Source: JAAZBW01 sp035647855 (GTDB lineage: Bacteria > Actinomycetota > Actinomycetes > Actinomycetales > Actinomycetaceae). Taken from it: 64,000 nucleotides of DNA. The translations under genes and the position numbers were made by a program. The notes below the pieces were generated by a model. That model was not told the origin of the DNA. It ran no database searches and saw only the letters and a program-made list of their open reading frames with translations. Numbering within the stretch: position 1 is the stretch's first letter; each line of letters begins with the position of its first letter. The DNA lies in assembly GCA_035647855.1 (NCBI GenBank), contig DASRMP010000042.1:62001-126000 (forward strand), in the 5' to 3' direction. Below, piece after piece: positions 54,217 to 64,000 of this stretch.

Positions 54217-55955
54217 TCTCCCTCATGCGCCGTCACCTCGGCGATAGGGCACGCCTCGATCGGCTCACCCTCGCGTTTGCGGCCGGCGGCATTTTCCAGG
54301 GGACCGCACTCATGCTCCTGATCGGATTCCTCAGGAGTTTCCTCGACGGCGACGCTTCCGGTGCCACGGCGTGGTTCGCCTGGTTCACGGGCACTGCCCT
54401 CGTTGCCGCCGTGATCTACGCGAAGGCCATGACGTGGGCGACGCGGATCAGCGTGTTCGGTGTCTCCGATTCCATGATCCAGGCGGTCGGGGACCGGCTG
54501 GTCCGACTTCCGCTTGGCTGGTTCGACGCCCAGGCGAAGGCCCGGGTCATCAAGATCCTCAAACAGGACACGAACACCGTCTCGCACGGCCCCTCGATCG
54601 TGCTGCCGGTGATCACGACCAATCTGGCCACCGTCGGCACGATCATGCTCGCCACGCTCGTGATCGACTGGCGGATGGGGCTGACACTCGCCCTCGCCTC
54701 ACCGATCCTGTGGTGGCTCTACCGCTGGCAGGAACGCCTCCTCGACGCCCCCACCGACGAGCACGATTCCGCGGTGGAGGACCTCGGCGGGCGGGTCGTC
54801 GAATTTGCGCAGGCCCAGCCCGTGCTGCGCGCGGCGGGCCACACTGATACGCCCTGGGATCTCCTGGACGACGCCATCACATCCGAGGCGCTCCTCAACC
54901 AGCTGCTGCAGCGGGCACAGGCTCGGCCTGCCTCATGGTTCCTTGCCACCGCGATGGCGGCCATGCTCGCCGCGCTCGGAGTGGGCCTGTGGCTCGTGAC
55001 AAGCGGCGGGCTTGACGCCATCACCTTCATCGCACTGATGCTCATTGTCACGCGCTTCATCGAACCACTCAGCCTGCTCATTCACTACGCTGCCGAGGTC
55101 TCCCACGTCAAGAAGGCCATCCTCAGTGCTGCAACCGTCCTCGACGCGCCCCTCCTTCCCGAGCCGGACGCTCCCGCCGAGCCAAGCGGGGAGGGCTGCG
55201 ATCTGGAGGATGTGGGATTCGGCTACGACTCCCGCCAGGTCCTGCACGGCTTCACCCTCGAAGTGGCGCCCCGCACGGTGACCGCACTCGTTGGGCCCTC
55301 CGGATCCGGGAAGACGACCGTGCTCCGGATGCTCGCCCGGTTCTGGGACGCCGAACAGGGCCGCGTCCGCCACGGCGAACGGGATGTGCGCGAACTCGGC
55401 ACCGACCGGGTCATGGCGAACACCGCGATGGTCTTCCAAGACGTCTACCTCTTCGACACCAGTATCCGCGAGAACGTCCTGATCGCGCGGCCGGACGCGT
55501 CCGAGGAGGAACTCGACGCCGCGGCGCGTGCAGCCGCACTTGACGAGGTGCTCCAGCGCCTTCCCCAGGGCTGGGGCACCCGGGTGGGCGAGGGTGGCAC
55601 GCGCCTGTCCGGTGGCGAACGTCAACGCGTGTCCCTGGCTCGTGCGTTCCTCCGTGCCGCTCCCGTGGTCCTCCTCGACGAGGCCACCTCGTCCCTCGAC
55701 GGGCTCAGCGAACGCCGCGTCACCGATGCGATCGCCAGCCTCGCCGAGACCCGCGCCGTCCTCGTCATCGCGCATCGCCTTACCACCGTGAAGGGGGCCG
55801 GCACCATCGTCACCGTCTCGGACGGGCGGGTGGCCGGGACCGGCACGCACGAGCAACTGCTTGCCGATCCGCAGAGCATCTACGCGCAGTTCTGGGCCGA
55901 CCAGACGCGGTCCGCCCACTGGCAGTTGCGCGGCACCGATGAGAAACGCGGCTGA
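54213..55955 (+). CDS. ABC transporter permease/ATPase, IrtAB-like subunit 2
   Basis: This 580-residue half-transporter is paired with the upstream gene (ATGA overlap). It has six membrane segments, then Walker A LVGPSGSGKTTVLRML, Q-loop FQDVYLFDTSIREN, signature LSGGERQRVSLARAF and Walker B VVLLDEATSSLDG. It probably forms a heterodimer with subunit 1. Substrate assignment rests on the neighbouring FAD reductase. Confidence 0.85.
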   Translation: MISLMRRHLGDRARLDRLTLAFAAGGIFQGTALMLLIGFLRSFLDGDASGATAWFAWFTGTALVAAVIYAKAMTWATRISVFGVSDSMIQAVGDRLVRLPLGWFDAQAKARVIKILKQDTNTVSHGPSIVLPVITTNLATVGTIMLATLVIDWRMGLTLALASPILWWLYRWQERLLDAPTDEHDSAVEDLGGRVVEFAQAQPVLRAAGHTDTPWDLLDDAITSEALLNQLLQRAQARPASWFLATAMAAMLAALGVGLWLVTSGGLDAITFIALMLIVTRFIEPLSLLIHYAAEVSHVKKAILSAATVLDAPLLPEPDAPAEPSGEGCDLEDVGFGYDSRQVLHGFTLEVAPRTVTALVGPSGSGKTTVLRMLARFWDAEQGRVRHGERDVRELGTDRVMANTAMVFQDVYLFDTSIRENVLIARPDASEEELDAAARAAALDEVLQRLPQGWGTRVGEGGTRLSGGERQRVSLARAFLRAAPVVLLDEATSSLDGLSERRVTDAIASLAETRAVLVIAHRLTTVKGAGTIVTVSDGRVAGTGTHEQLLADPQSIYAQFWADQTRSAHWQLRGTDEKRG

Positions 55956-56102
55956 CCGGTCCAAGCGTGCCGCTCGGCCCTACGAGTGAGGGCCGGCATG
56001 TGGTGGAACTGGGGCGCGGCAGCGGGACGCGCCGACGGGCGCGCGGAATCAGACGGGCGCACGGAATCACTGGTGAGGTATGCGTGCCGCAGTGGCCGAT
56101 TG

Positions 56103-57056
56103 TCAGGCGGCGTCTTCCTCGATTCTGCCGATCGGCAGGCGCTTCTCGGCCTGGAAGACATCCTCGGCGCGGCCGCGGGCCCAGTAGCCGGATATCGAGA
56201 GCTGCTCGCGCGGAATGCCTCGGCGGGACAGTACCCTGCGCACTGCCTTGATCGACTCACGCTCACCGTGTGCGAACACGAATACTCCCGCGGTGCCGGA
56301 CGGGGCAGCCTCACCCCACTTGCCGCCCTCGAGAGCGCGGGCGAGGAACTCGATATCAGACGTGTCGGCGTTGATCAGCCAGTTGAGCTGGATGCTCGCC
56401 GGGGTCTCGATGTCGATGATGTCCCGGGCGTCGGTGAGTTCGATGTGGGCCACACCCTGCGCACCCTCGGGGAGGCGTTCGATCGCGGCGGCGATCGCGG
56501 GAAGTGCGGAATGGTCGCCGACGAAGATGTGCCACGAGGTGGAGTCCGCGGGCGCGTATGCACCGCCCGGACCCATGAACGCGAACCTGTCTTCCGGCTT
56601 GGCGCCCGCCGCCCACGGGGCTGCGATACCGCTGTCACCGTGGATCACGAAATCGAGTGCCAATTGACGCTTCTCGGCATCAAACCAGCGGACCGTGTAC
56701 GTGCGCGTCACGGGGATTTGCTCGCGAGGGAGCGTCTCGCGGAGCGCCGCCATGTCGTAGGGCGGTTCGAGGCCGAGAGCCGGATCCGGGAAGAGGATCT
56801 TGACGTACGCGTCGGTCATGCCGTTGTCCTCGAAGTTGGCGAGACCCTCACCACCTGCGATCAGGCGCACAAGATTGGGACTGACCCATTCCACTGACAC
56901 CACCTGGGCCACGTGCTGCGGCCTGTCCGGGCGCCGGCCATGAGGCGGGGACCCGCCCTGCAGTGAGACGCCGCCCTGCTGTGAAGGCGTGCCGGATGCG
57001 GGCTGCTGCCCGTTGGCGGGCTGGTGTGGGGTCGGAGGCGTGGAAGTTTCTGTCAA
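56103..57056 (-). CDS. Siderophore-interacting protein (FAD-dependent ferric reductase)
   Basis: This 317-residue protein has a disordered Gln/Pro/Gly-rich N-terminus (1-45) and a ViuB/SIP-type reductase with the FAD motif RTYTVRWF, DFVIHGDSGIAAPWA and the nucleotide region IFVGDHSALPAIAAAIERL, ending SISGYWARGRAEDVF. It reduces ferric siderophores in the cytoplasm. In mycobacterial IrtA this domain is fused to the ABC subunit; here it is a separate convergent gene. TTG 57056 is chosen because GAGG lies 7 nt ahead; GTG 57107 is an alternative. Confidence 0.88.
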   Translation of the reverse strand: MTETSTPPTPHQPANGQQPASGTPSQQGGVSLQGGSPPHGRRPDRPQHVAQVVSVEWVSPNLVRLIAGGEGLANFEDNGMTDAYVKILFPDPALGLEPPYDMAALRETLPREQIPVTRTYTVRWFDAEKRQLALDFVIHGDSGIAAPWAAGAKPEDRFAFMGPGGAYAPADSTSWHIFVGDHSALPAIAAAIERLPEGAQGVAHIELTDARDIIDIETPASIQLNWLINADTSDIEFLARALEGGKWGEAAPSGTAGVFVFAHGERESIKAVRRVLSRRGIPREQLSISGYWARGRAEDVFQAEKRLPIGRIEEDAA

Positions 57057-57154
57057 AGTTGTGCCTCGTTCTGGGGTGGGTTGAAGATCCCACGGCGAAT
57101 TGCTCACCGGAAGGGAACGGAGTGTGTGGATGCACACTCTAATCGAATAACGCA

Positions 57155-57164
57155 ACGCTAGCGT
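57155..57164. promoter_or_regulatory. Palindrome ACGCTAGCGT upstream of the siderophore reductase gene
   Basis: A 10 bp perfect palindrome lies about 100 bp ahead of the SIP start, within TTACGCTAGCGTTGCG on the minus strand. It has the TAG-centre of DtxR/IdeR iron boxes, but the outer bases differ from the consensus. It is a weak candidate for an iron-responsive site. Confidence 0.25.
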
Positions 57165-57297
57165 AACGAAAATGGATTTGGAACCGGCTGCCCAACAGGT
57201 GGCCGCCGAGTGCTGCCCACGCCGCGCAGATCAGAACACCACCTGGCCGGCGATCCCGCCCACGAGCACCGCGAGATGACTCACCCCCGCCTATCGG

Positions 57298-58086
57298 TCA
57301 GTCAGTCTTCGACGTGAGCCATTCCCGGACCTGGTTGTGCAGGAGCCCGTTCGTCGCGATGGCGTTCCCACCCCAGGGGCCGTCCTCGCCGTCGAGGGAG
57401 GTGAAGCGCCCGCCCGCTTCCGTCACGATCGGCACGAGCGCCGCCATGTCGTACGTGGCGAGCTCCGGCTCGCACGCGATGTCCACGGCGCCCTCCGCCA
57501 CCAGCATGTACGACCAGAAATCGCCGTAGGCGCGCGTCCGCCAGCACTCCTGCGCCAGACCCAGGAAAGCGCGCAACCGGCCGATCGCGGCCCATCCGCC
57601 CAGCGACGAGTAGGACAGCGAAGCGTCCGAGATCTCGCTCACCTTCGAGACAGAGATGCGCCGCGCCGATGTCAGGGACCTGCCGGTCCACGCTCCGCCG
57701 CCGCGCCCCGCCCACCAGCGCCGGCCGAGTGCCGGTGCGGAGACCACACCTGCCACGGCCTCGCCGTCCTGCACGAGCCCGATCAGAGTCGCCCAGACGG
57801 GCGCGCCGCGCACGTAGTTGTGGGTCCCATCGATCGGATCCAGGATCCACTGCCGGGGCGAGTGCCCCGTGCTCCCGAACTCCTCGCCCAGCACCGAATC
57901 GCGGGGCCGCGTCCGCTGGAGTTGCCCCCTGATGACCTCCTCGGCAGCGCGGTCGGCGTCTGTCACGAGTGACGTGTCCGGCTTCGATTCCACCTGGAGA
58001 TCCTGGGCCCGGAACCGCGCCATGGTCATGCCGTCCACCTGGTCGGCGATCACATGGGCGAGACGGAGGTCGTCGTCGAAAGTCAT
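57298..58086 (-). CDS. hisN: Histidinol-phosphatase, inositol-monophosphatase family
   Basis: This 262-residue Mg-dependent phosphatase has the metal-binding motifs SVLGEEFG and ILDPIDGTHNYVRG. Next to rsgA the actinobacterial member is histidinol-phosphatase (HisN), the penultimate histidine-biosynthesis step. The frame is open to 58221, but ATG 58086 (MTFDDDLRLAHVIAD) is the family start. Confidence 0.85.
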   Translation of the reverse strand: MTFDDDLRLAHVIADQVDGMTMARFRAQDLQVESKPDTSLVTDADRAAEEVIRGQLQRTRPRDSVLGEEFGSTGHSPRQWILDPIDGTHNYVRGAPVWATLIGLVQDGEAVAGVVSAPALGRRWWAGRGGGAWTGRSLTSARRISVSKVSEISDASLSYSSLGGWAAIGRLRAFLGLAQECWRTRAYGDFWSYMLVAEGAVDIACEPELATYDMAALVPIVTEAGGRFTSLDGEDGPWGGNAIATNGLLHNQVREWLTSKTD

Positions 58087-58147
58087 GACCACAACGCTAC
58101 TCGGGGAATCGGGGTGCACCGGACCGACGGGCCGGGCCATGAGGAGG

Positions 58148-59164
58148 TCAGCGTGCCGCGAGCAGGCGTCGATATGACTGCAGCCGCCCTTCCCGATACT
58201 CCGCATCGGACTCGCGCTCACCTGCGAGTATCCATTCGTCGAGCGCGCAATCGGGCGCGTCGGACGCGTGCGTGCAACCGCGCGGGCACTCTTCGGCGGC
58301 CACCGCGAGATCGTGGAATCCGCGCAGCAGATCGTCAGGCATCACGTGCGCCAGCCCGAACTGGCGCACGCCGGGCGTGTCGATCACCCATCCGCCGCCG
58401 GGCAACGGCAGTGCCACGACCGCTGACGATGTGTGCCGCCCCCGTCCCGTCACCACATTCACATGACCGGTTGCCCGCTCCGCGCCCGGCACCAGCGCAT
58501 TCACCAGAGTCGACTTGCCGACGCCCGAGTGCCCGACCATCACCGACGTATGGCCCTCGAGCGCCTCGCGAACCCCGCCGAGACCCACGACCTCACCATG
58601 CTCGCCCCTACTTACGGTCACGACGTCGACGTCGATGCTCCGGTACTCCTGCAGAAACGCATCGGGTTCCGTGAGGTCCGCCTTGGTGAGCAGGAGAATG
58701 GCTCGCATCCCGGCGTCGTACGCCGCGACCAGGAACCGGTCCACGAGGCGCGGCCGCGGCGGCGGGTCCGCGAGCGCGACGACGATCGCCAACTGATCCG
58801 CATTCGCCACCAGCACCTTCTCCACCCCCATCACGTCGCCGTCCTCGGCCGAGCGCCGCAACGCACTGGACCGCTCGTCGACCGCGACGATCCTTGCCAG
58901 CGTGTCCACTCGCCCGCTCAGGTCCCCGACGACGGCGACGCGATCCCCGACGACGACGGAGCCGCGGGGCAATTCGCGCGCCTTCACGGCGGTGAGGGAG
59001 GCGCCGTCGTCGGAGAGAAGTGAGTACCTGCCCCGATCGATGGCGACGACCTTGGCCCTGGCGGCGTCCGAATAGTCCGGCCGGACCTTGGTGCGGGGCC
59101 TGGTTCCGCGGCCGGGACGGACGCGGACGCGGGGATCGTCGGTGCCGATGTCGCGGTGTGACAC
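58148..59164 (-). CDS. rsgA: Ribosome small-subunit-dependent GTPase A
   Basis: This 338-residue protein has an OB fold N-terminus, then a circularly permuted GTPase: G4 LLTKADL comes before G1 GHSGVGKSTLVNAL. A zinc region ends it (CPRGCTHASDAPDCALDEW). It acts in 30S maturation. GTG 59164 is the start. In many actinobacteria aroA lies next to rsgA; here a DoxX gene is adjacent instead. Confidence 0.93.
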   Translation of the reverse strand: MSHRDIGTDDPRVRVRPGRGTRPRTKVRPDYSDAARAKVVAIDRGRYSLLSDDGASLTAVKARELPRGSVVVGDRVAVVGDLSGRVDTLARIVAVDERSSALRRSAEDGDVMGVEKVLVANADQLAIVVALADPPPRPRLVDRFLVAAYDAGMRAILLLTKADLTEPDAFLQEYRSIDVDVVTVSRGEHGEVVGLGGVREALEGHTSVMVGHSGVGKSTLVNALVPGAERATGHVNVVTGRGRHTSSAVVALPLPGGGWVIDTPGVRQFGLAHVMPDDLLRGFHDLAVAAEECPRGCTHASDAPDCALDEWILAGERESDAEYREGRLQSYRRLLAAR

Positions 59165-59179
59165 CTGTGTTCCGCTCTC

Positions 59180-59680
59180 CTAGTTGTCGGAGTAGCGCGC
59201 GATGAGGGCGGCCCTCTGGTCCTTCAGATCGGAGCGGTGTTCACGGGCGTTGCCGATGCGCCATCCGATGGAGGGCTTGCCTCCGCGGTCCGCGGCAGCG
59301 AGGATGAGTCCCCCGCCGAGTCCGAGCCCGCGGAACAGTCCGCGCCACTGCTCCTTCTTCTCGACGCCCTCGTCCTCGTCCCACACCGGGTTGTTGGAGA
59401 GCGTGATCGGGATGTTGAGCACCGCGAGAGCCGCCGCCGCCACTCGCGGACGCCGCCCGAGGGCGAGCATCACGCCGGCGAGCGCGGAGACGCCGCCGGA
59501 CACACGGGCCAACATGGCGGCGTCGGACGCCAGAACCGGTGGGAGCCCCGTGCGCTCAAGCACGCCGGCGAGCTTACGGAACCTGGCGGCATGCACTTCG
59601 GGCTTGAGGACGGCATCCACGCCGTCGGCGACGAAGTACGAAGCGAGCATTGGTCTGGCGATGATTGCGGCAAGGTTCAT
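59180..59680 (-). CDS. DoxX-family membrane protein
   Basis: This 166-residue protein begins MNLAAIIARPMLASYFVADG and has four membrane segments, with the GVSALAGVMLALGRRPRVAA core of DoxX proteins. DoxX proteins are linked to thiol/oxidative stress handling in mycobacteria; it is adjacent to sigR/rsrA here. ATG 59680 is preferred over the open frame to 59749. Confidence 0.83.
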   Translation of the reverse strand: MNLAAIIARPMLASYFVADGVDAVLKPEVHAARFRKLAGVLERTGLPPVLASDAAMLARVSGGVSALAGVMLALGRRPRVAAAALAVLNIPITLSNNPVWDEDEGVEKKEQWRGLFRGLGLGGGLILAAADRGGKPSIGWRIGNAREHRSDLKDQRAALIARYSDN

Positions 59681-59769
59681 GGTCCCATTTGATCGCACGA
59701 AACGGCCCGACGCCACTGACTCTCGTGCGTTTCTGCCGCTCTTCTGCACGGTCGGGCCGTGAATCAGCC

Positions 59770-59853
59770 GGGGTCCTATACAGGGACGGCCTGGGGATTA
59801 CCTGGGGTCCTCTACGGGGACGGCCTGGGAATTACCTGGGGTCCTCTCACGTT
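59770..59853. repeat. 34 bp tandem repeats covering the sigR promoter
   Basis: Units starting GGGGTCCT begin at 59770, 59804 and 59838 (2.4 copies of 34 bp). The second unit supplies the -35 element of the functional-looking sigR promoter; the first contains a similar GGATT without the matching -10. This looks like a promoter duplication. Confidence 0.75.
59828..59853 (+). promoter_or_regulatory. SigR/SigH-type autoregulatory promoter
   Basis: GGAAT at 59828-59832 and GTT at 59851-59853 are separated by exactly 18 bp, the consensus of thiol-stress sigma factors SigR/SigH. Transcription would start near 59860, only a few bases before ATG 59863. Confidence 0.8.
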
Positions 59854-59862
59854 GAAGCTGTT

Positions 59863-60546
59863 ATGAGCCTCGCAGTCCTGGAGCCGACAGACATCGCGTT
59901 GATGGAGCCGGTCACGCCGGCCTCGCGCGGTCTGTGGTGGAGTGAGCAGGTAGGCTCTGGGGCGATGGAAAAGTCGGATGCAGTGGCCGCCGTGGATACT
60001 CGCGATCTGTTCGAGGAGCAGGCGATGCCGTTCCTCGATCAACTGTACGGCGCCGCGCTTCGCATGACCCGCAACCCCACGGACGCCGAGGACCTCGTAC
60101 AGGAGACGTATGCCAAGGCGTACGCCGCGTTCCACCAGTTCAAGCAGGGCACGAACCTGAAGGCCTGGATGTACCGGATCCTCACGAACACGTACATCAA
60201 CCAGTACCGCAAGTCGAAGCGGGAGCCCCGTCGCACCGACGATGAGCAGGTGGAGGACTGGCAGCTCGCGGAGGCGGCGAGCCACCACCCGGTCGGCCTG
60301 CGATCCGCGGAGACCGAGGCGCTCGACGCGTTGCCGAATTCGACTGTGAAGGACGCGCTCGCGGAACTGCCGGAGGACCGTCGGATCGCGGTCTACCTCG
60401 CCGACGTCGAGGGGTTCAGTTACAAGGAGATCGCGGAGATCATGGGAACGCCCCTCGGGACGGTGATGTCGCGGCTTCATCGCGGCCGCAACCAGCTGCG
60501 CGAAGCTCTTGCCGACTACGCCCGGGAGATCGGGATCCAGCCATGA
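59863..60546 (+). CDS. sigR: ECF sigma factor SigR/SigH (thiol-oxidative stress)
   Basis: This 227-residue ECF sigma factor shows region 2 (LDQLYGAALRMTRNPTDAED, then LKAWMYRILTNTYINQYRK) and region 4 (LADVEGFSYKEIAEIMGTPL, then MSRLHRGRNQLREAL). It directs thiol-stress genes and is held by RsrA. Two starts are plausible: ATG 59863, nearly at the autoregulated transcription start, and ATG 59965 (MEKSDAV). They would give long and short forms differing by 34 residues, like the two SigR isoforms of Streptomyces. It overlaps rsrA by 4 bp. Confidence 0.93.
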   Translation: MSLAVLEPTDIALMEPVTPASRGLWWSEQVGSGAMEKSDAVAAVDTRDLFEEQAMPFLDQLYGAALRMTRNPTDAEDLVQETYAKAYAAFHQFKQGTNLKAWMYRILTNTYINQYRKSKREPRRTDDEQVEDWQLAEAASHHPVGLRSAETEALDALPNSTVKDALAELPEDRRIAVYLADVEGFSYKEIAEIMGTPLGTVMSRLHRGRNQLREALADYAREIGIQP

Positions 60547-60821
60547 GAGAGTGCAACTGCAACGATTTCATCGAGCGGGTCTTCGAGTTGCTCGATGCGG
60601 AGGTTGATGGAGCCGAGGCCGAGATGCTGCGCGCCCACGTGCGGAAGTGCGCCGAATGCACGCGGCTCGCCGAAGCTGAGCATCACGTACGCGCGCTGCT
60701 GCGCCGCTCCTGCCAGGAACACGCTCCGGAGGCTCTTCGGATGCGGGTCCACGCCCAGTTGACGATCCTTCGGCTCGGCGGCGGGATGCCGGTCATCCGC
60801 CGCGCGAACCCGTCCGCCTGA
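60543..60821 (+). CDS. rsrA: Zinc-binding anti-sigma factor RsrA/RshA
   Basis: This 92-residue ZAS-family protein has the H-x3-C-x2-C motif (H32, C36, C39 in HVRKCAEC) plus N-terminal C4 and C6. Oxidation of the Cys residues releases SigR. ATG 60543 overlaps the sigR stop (ATGA), giving coupled synthesis. Confidence 0.93.
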   Translation: MRECNCNDFIERVFELLDAEVDGAEAEMLRAHVRKCAECTRLAEAEHHVRALLRRSCQEHAPEALRMRVHAQLTILRLGGGMPVIRRANPSA

Positions 60822-60943
60822 CCGCCCGGTCCGAGTGCCGGTCATCCGCCGCGCGAGCAGCCCGGGGGGGAGCCGATACCGGCGTCTTGTATCATGTGAC
60901 GGTCACGAGAGCGTCCGAGTTGTGGGCGCCGAGAGGAGCCACG

Positions 60944-61021
60944 ATGAGCAAGAAGACCAGCAAGCGCCGCCAGCGTAAGAAGAGCAACGCGAACAGCGGG
61001 AAGCGCCCCAACGCGAAGTGA
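60944..61021 (+). CDS. Ribosomal protein bL37 (25 residues)
   Basis: The tiny frame encodes a Lys/Arg/Asn-rich peptide (MSKKTSKRRQRKKSNANSGK then RPNAK), matching the actinobacteria-specific large-subunit protein bL37. It is preceded by GAGGAG and followed by a terminator, and lies beyond sigR/rsrA as in mycobacteria. It is below the length limit of most gene finders. Confidence 0.85.
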   Translation: MSKKTSKRRQRKKSNANSGKRPNAK

Positions 61022-61030
61022 CGCCAGAGC

Positions 61031-61059
61031 GAAAGGCCGCCCGATCCGGGCGGCCTTTC
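61031..61059 (+). terminator. Intrinsic terminator after bL37
   Basis: A 13 bp perfect stem (GAAAGGCCGCCCG, loop ATC, mirror CGGGCGGCCTTTC) lies 9 bp after the bL37 stop. There is no long T tract after it, as is common in high-GC actinobacteria. Confidence 0.85.
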
Positions 61060-61085
61060 CTGTGCCCTGGACTACGCCCGATACC

Positions 61086-61910
61086 GTCAACTTAAGGTTT
61101 TGCTTGAGGGTTCAAGGGTTGTTGTCGGCGTGCCGTGGGGTGGGGGCGCACGTTCGTCACACCCCTCCCGAGCCCGTGACGCCGGGGCGCACGATCGTCA
61201 CACGCAGAATGCTGAGGGCGCACGATCGTCACCATGGCGCAGTGACGTCACTGCGCCATCGTGACGGACGCGCGCCATCTTGTGACGAACGTGCGCCCCG
61301 GTTTCGCCGATGTGACGTTCGTACGCCCCAATGTGACGAAAGCACGCCCCCACGCTACGAACCCGGCCGGACACCGCCGCTGGGGAATCCCGGACTCCAT
61401 TCAGGACCGTCTGGCGGGAACTGGGGAAACTTGGACCCCGTCCGGGACGATCTGGCGGGAGTTGGGGAACTTCAGACCCCGTCTGGGCGGCGCGCTGGGG
61501 AACTTCAGACCCCGTCTGGGCGACGCGCTGGGGAACCTGAGACCTACTGGGGAACAACGCACCCCATACTCGAGGTCTGAAGTTCCCCAAAAAGCAGCCT
61601 CGGGGTAGCAGACGAGGTGCCAAGTTCCCCAGCGACACCACGTAAGCGACAAGACGAGGTGCGAAGTTCCCCAGCGACACCGAGTAAGCAGCAAGACGGA
61701 GTGCGAAGTTCCCCAGCCACCCGGTACCAGACCCCTGGGCGACACGGATTCCACGGACAACACGTCCAGTGGCACAACAAGCGGACAACGGAGGCCCCGG
61801 GAAAGTGGAAGCATCTTGGTCGTTGCATCTCTCACCGGAAGCTCCGTTGCCCCCACCCCACGACACGCCGACAACAACCCTTGAACGCTCAAGCAAAACC
61901 CCAAGTTGAC
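61086..61910. repeat. Structured ~820 bp non-coding element, copy B
   Basis: It is bounded by 62 bp inverted repeats (61086-61147 and 61849-61910) with about five mismatches. The left block holds seven GTGACGWWCGTGCGCC motifs, three reverse and then four forward, around a palindrome. The right block holds ten CTGGGGAACTTC-like motifs, six forward and then four reverse. It is the reverse complement in layout of copy A, with an extra ~60 bp near the right end (61790-61850). Outer flanks CTA at 61072 and CTAGC at 61921 extend the mirror. No gene is supported between the bL37 terminator and fadD. Confidence 0.85.
61227..61266. repeat. 40 bp near-perfect palindrome inside element B
   Basis: Positions 61234-61259 are a perfect 26 bp palindrome with the same core as in copy A. 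It extends to 61227-61266 with one C/C mismatch at the position where copy A has G/G, as expected for the inverted orientation. Confidence 0.85.
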
Positions 61911-61974
61911 GGCATTGCCGCTAGCCTGAGTTCTCGCCCGTAATTCAACACGCATACAGTCCCCAAGGAGAGAC

Positions 61975-63798
<1,824 letters not shown>

Positions 63799-63846
63799 CC
63801 GCCAACTCGCGGCTCCCTCGCCCGCCGGGGTGTCACTGACCGGGGC

Positions 63847-64000
63847 TCACTCACGCGGCGGTCCTGCGCGATGTGTCTGGTCCTCCTCCTGTGCGATCTC
63901 CTCGTGGTGCCGGATGACCTCGGCCACGATGAAGCCCAGGTACTTCTCAGCGAACACGGGATCCAGGCCGGATTCGTCCGCGAGCATTCGCAGCCGCGCG
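63847..64000 (-). CDS. Chorismate mutase, AroQ type (5' part outside window)
   Basis: The minus strand from the right edge encodes RLRMLADESGLDPVFAEKYL, GFIVAEVIRHHEEIA and a short tail to TGA at 63849-63847. This is the C-terminal helix region of small actinobacterial chorismate mutases, which make prephenate for Phe/Tyr synthesis. About 50 codons are inside the window. Confidence 0.75.
   Translation of the reverse strand, partial: ARLRMLADESGLDPVFAEKYLGFIVAEVIRHHEEIAQEEDQTHRAGPPRE

Noticed and set aside
57165..57297. Possible remnant of a membrane-protein gene (minus strand frame with a short hydrophobic stretch before a stop)
   Set aside because: Only about 17 hydrophobic codons can be read and no family is recognisable, so it cannot be called a pseudogene.

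Overview
This 64 kb window is high-GC chromosomal DNA from an actinobacterium (Actinomycetota). The marks are the mtrA-mtrB-lpqB block, WhiB, a BldC-type helix-turn-helix protein, the SigR/RsrA redox pair, the 25-residue ribosomal protein bL37, DUF3499/DUF5719/DUF3152 proteins and many GTG/TTG starts. The gene order whiB ... mtrAB-lpqB ... comF-hpf ... secA is a widespread actinobacterial arrangement. The S-layer-homology (SLH) proteins and the LLM/FMN-reductase pair would fit an Actinomycetales/Micrococcales-type organism, but I cannot name genus or species.

Region by region. 1-7.1 kb is an envelope cluster: two adjacent SLH surface proteins on the minus strand (one runs off the left edge, one carries a polysaccharide deacetylase), a GerMN/Gmad2 lipoprotein, a UDP-GlcNAc 2-epimerase and a divergent polysaccharide flippase. 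7.2-17 kb holds manA, a DUF3152 protein, a TIGR03089 protein, whiB with a strongly palindromic promoter, a very large glycosyltransferase/membrane protein, DUF5719, a zincin-like protein, DUF3499 and a Trm112-like protein. 17-18.9 kb holds divergent RDD and SpoIIM-type membrane proteins. 19.2-21.8 kb is an accessory island of lower GC, bounded by inverted IS630-type ends, with an IS3 orfA remnant, two small secreted proteins and a complete IS630-family element. 23.2-28.8 kb is a translationally coupled minus-strand operon (membrane protein, DUF4129, DUF4350, MoxR ATPase, DUF58). 29-33.1 kb is mtrA-mtrB-lpqB.

34-48 kb holds comF, hpf with a structured leader, a YcaQ-like protein, secA, an LLM oxidoreductase/FMN reductase pair, LysM and DUF6459 proteins, a BldC-like protein, SAF and CpaE/TadZ-like proteins, a TIGR02206 membrane protein, a universal stress protein and DUF6912. 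48-57 kb holds sbcC-sbcD and an IrtAB-like siderophore ABC pair followed by a separate siderophore-interacting reductase. 57-64 kb holds hisN, rsgA, a DoxX protein, sigR-rsrA behind an exact SigR-type promoter, bL37, a fatty-acyl-CoA ligase and the 3' end of a chorismate mutase gene.

The least explained part is non-coding. Two ~820 bp elements (33130-33947 and 61086-61910) lie in opposite orientation. Each has terminal inverted repeats and is built from two families of short motifs (consensus GTGACGWWCGTGCGCC and CTGGGGAACTTC). Each motif block flips orientation about a centre, one of which is a 26 bp perfect palindrome. A second family of 68 bp hairpin repeats occurs three times (19058, 22963, 23078). 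I recognise neither family, and both look like genome-wide structured repeats rather than genes.
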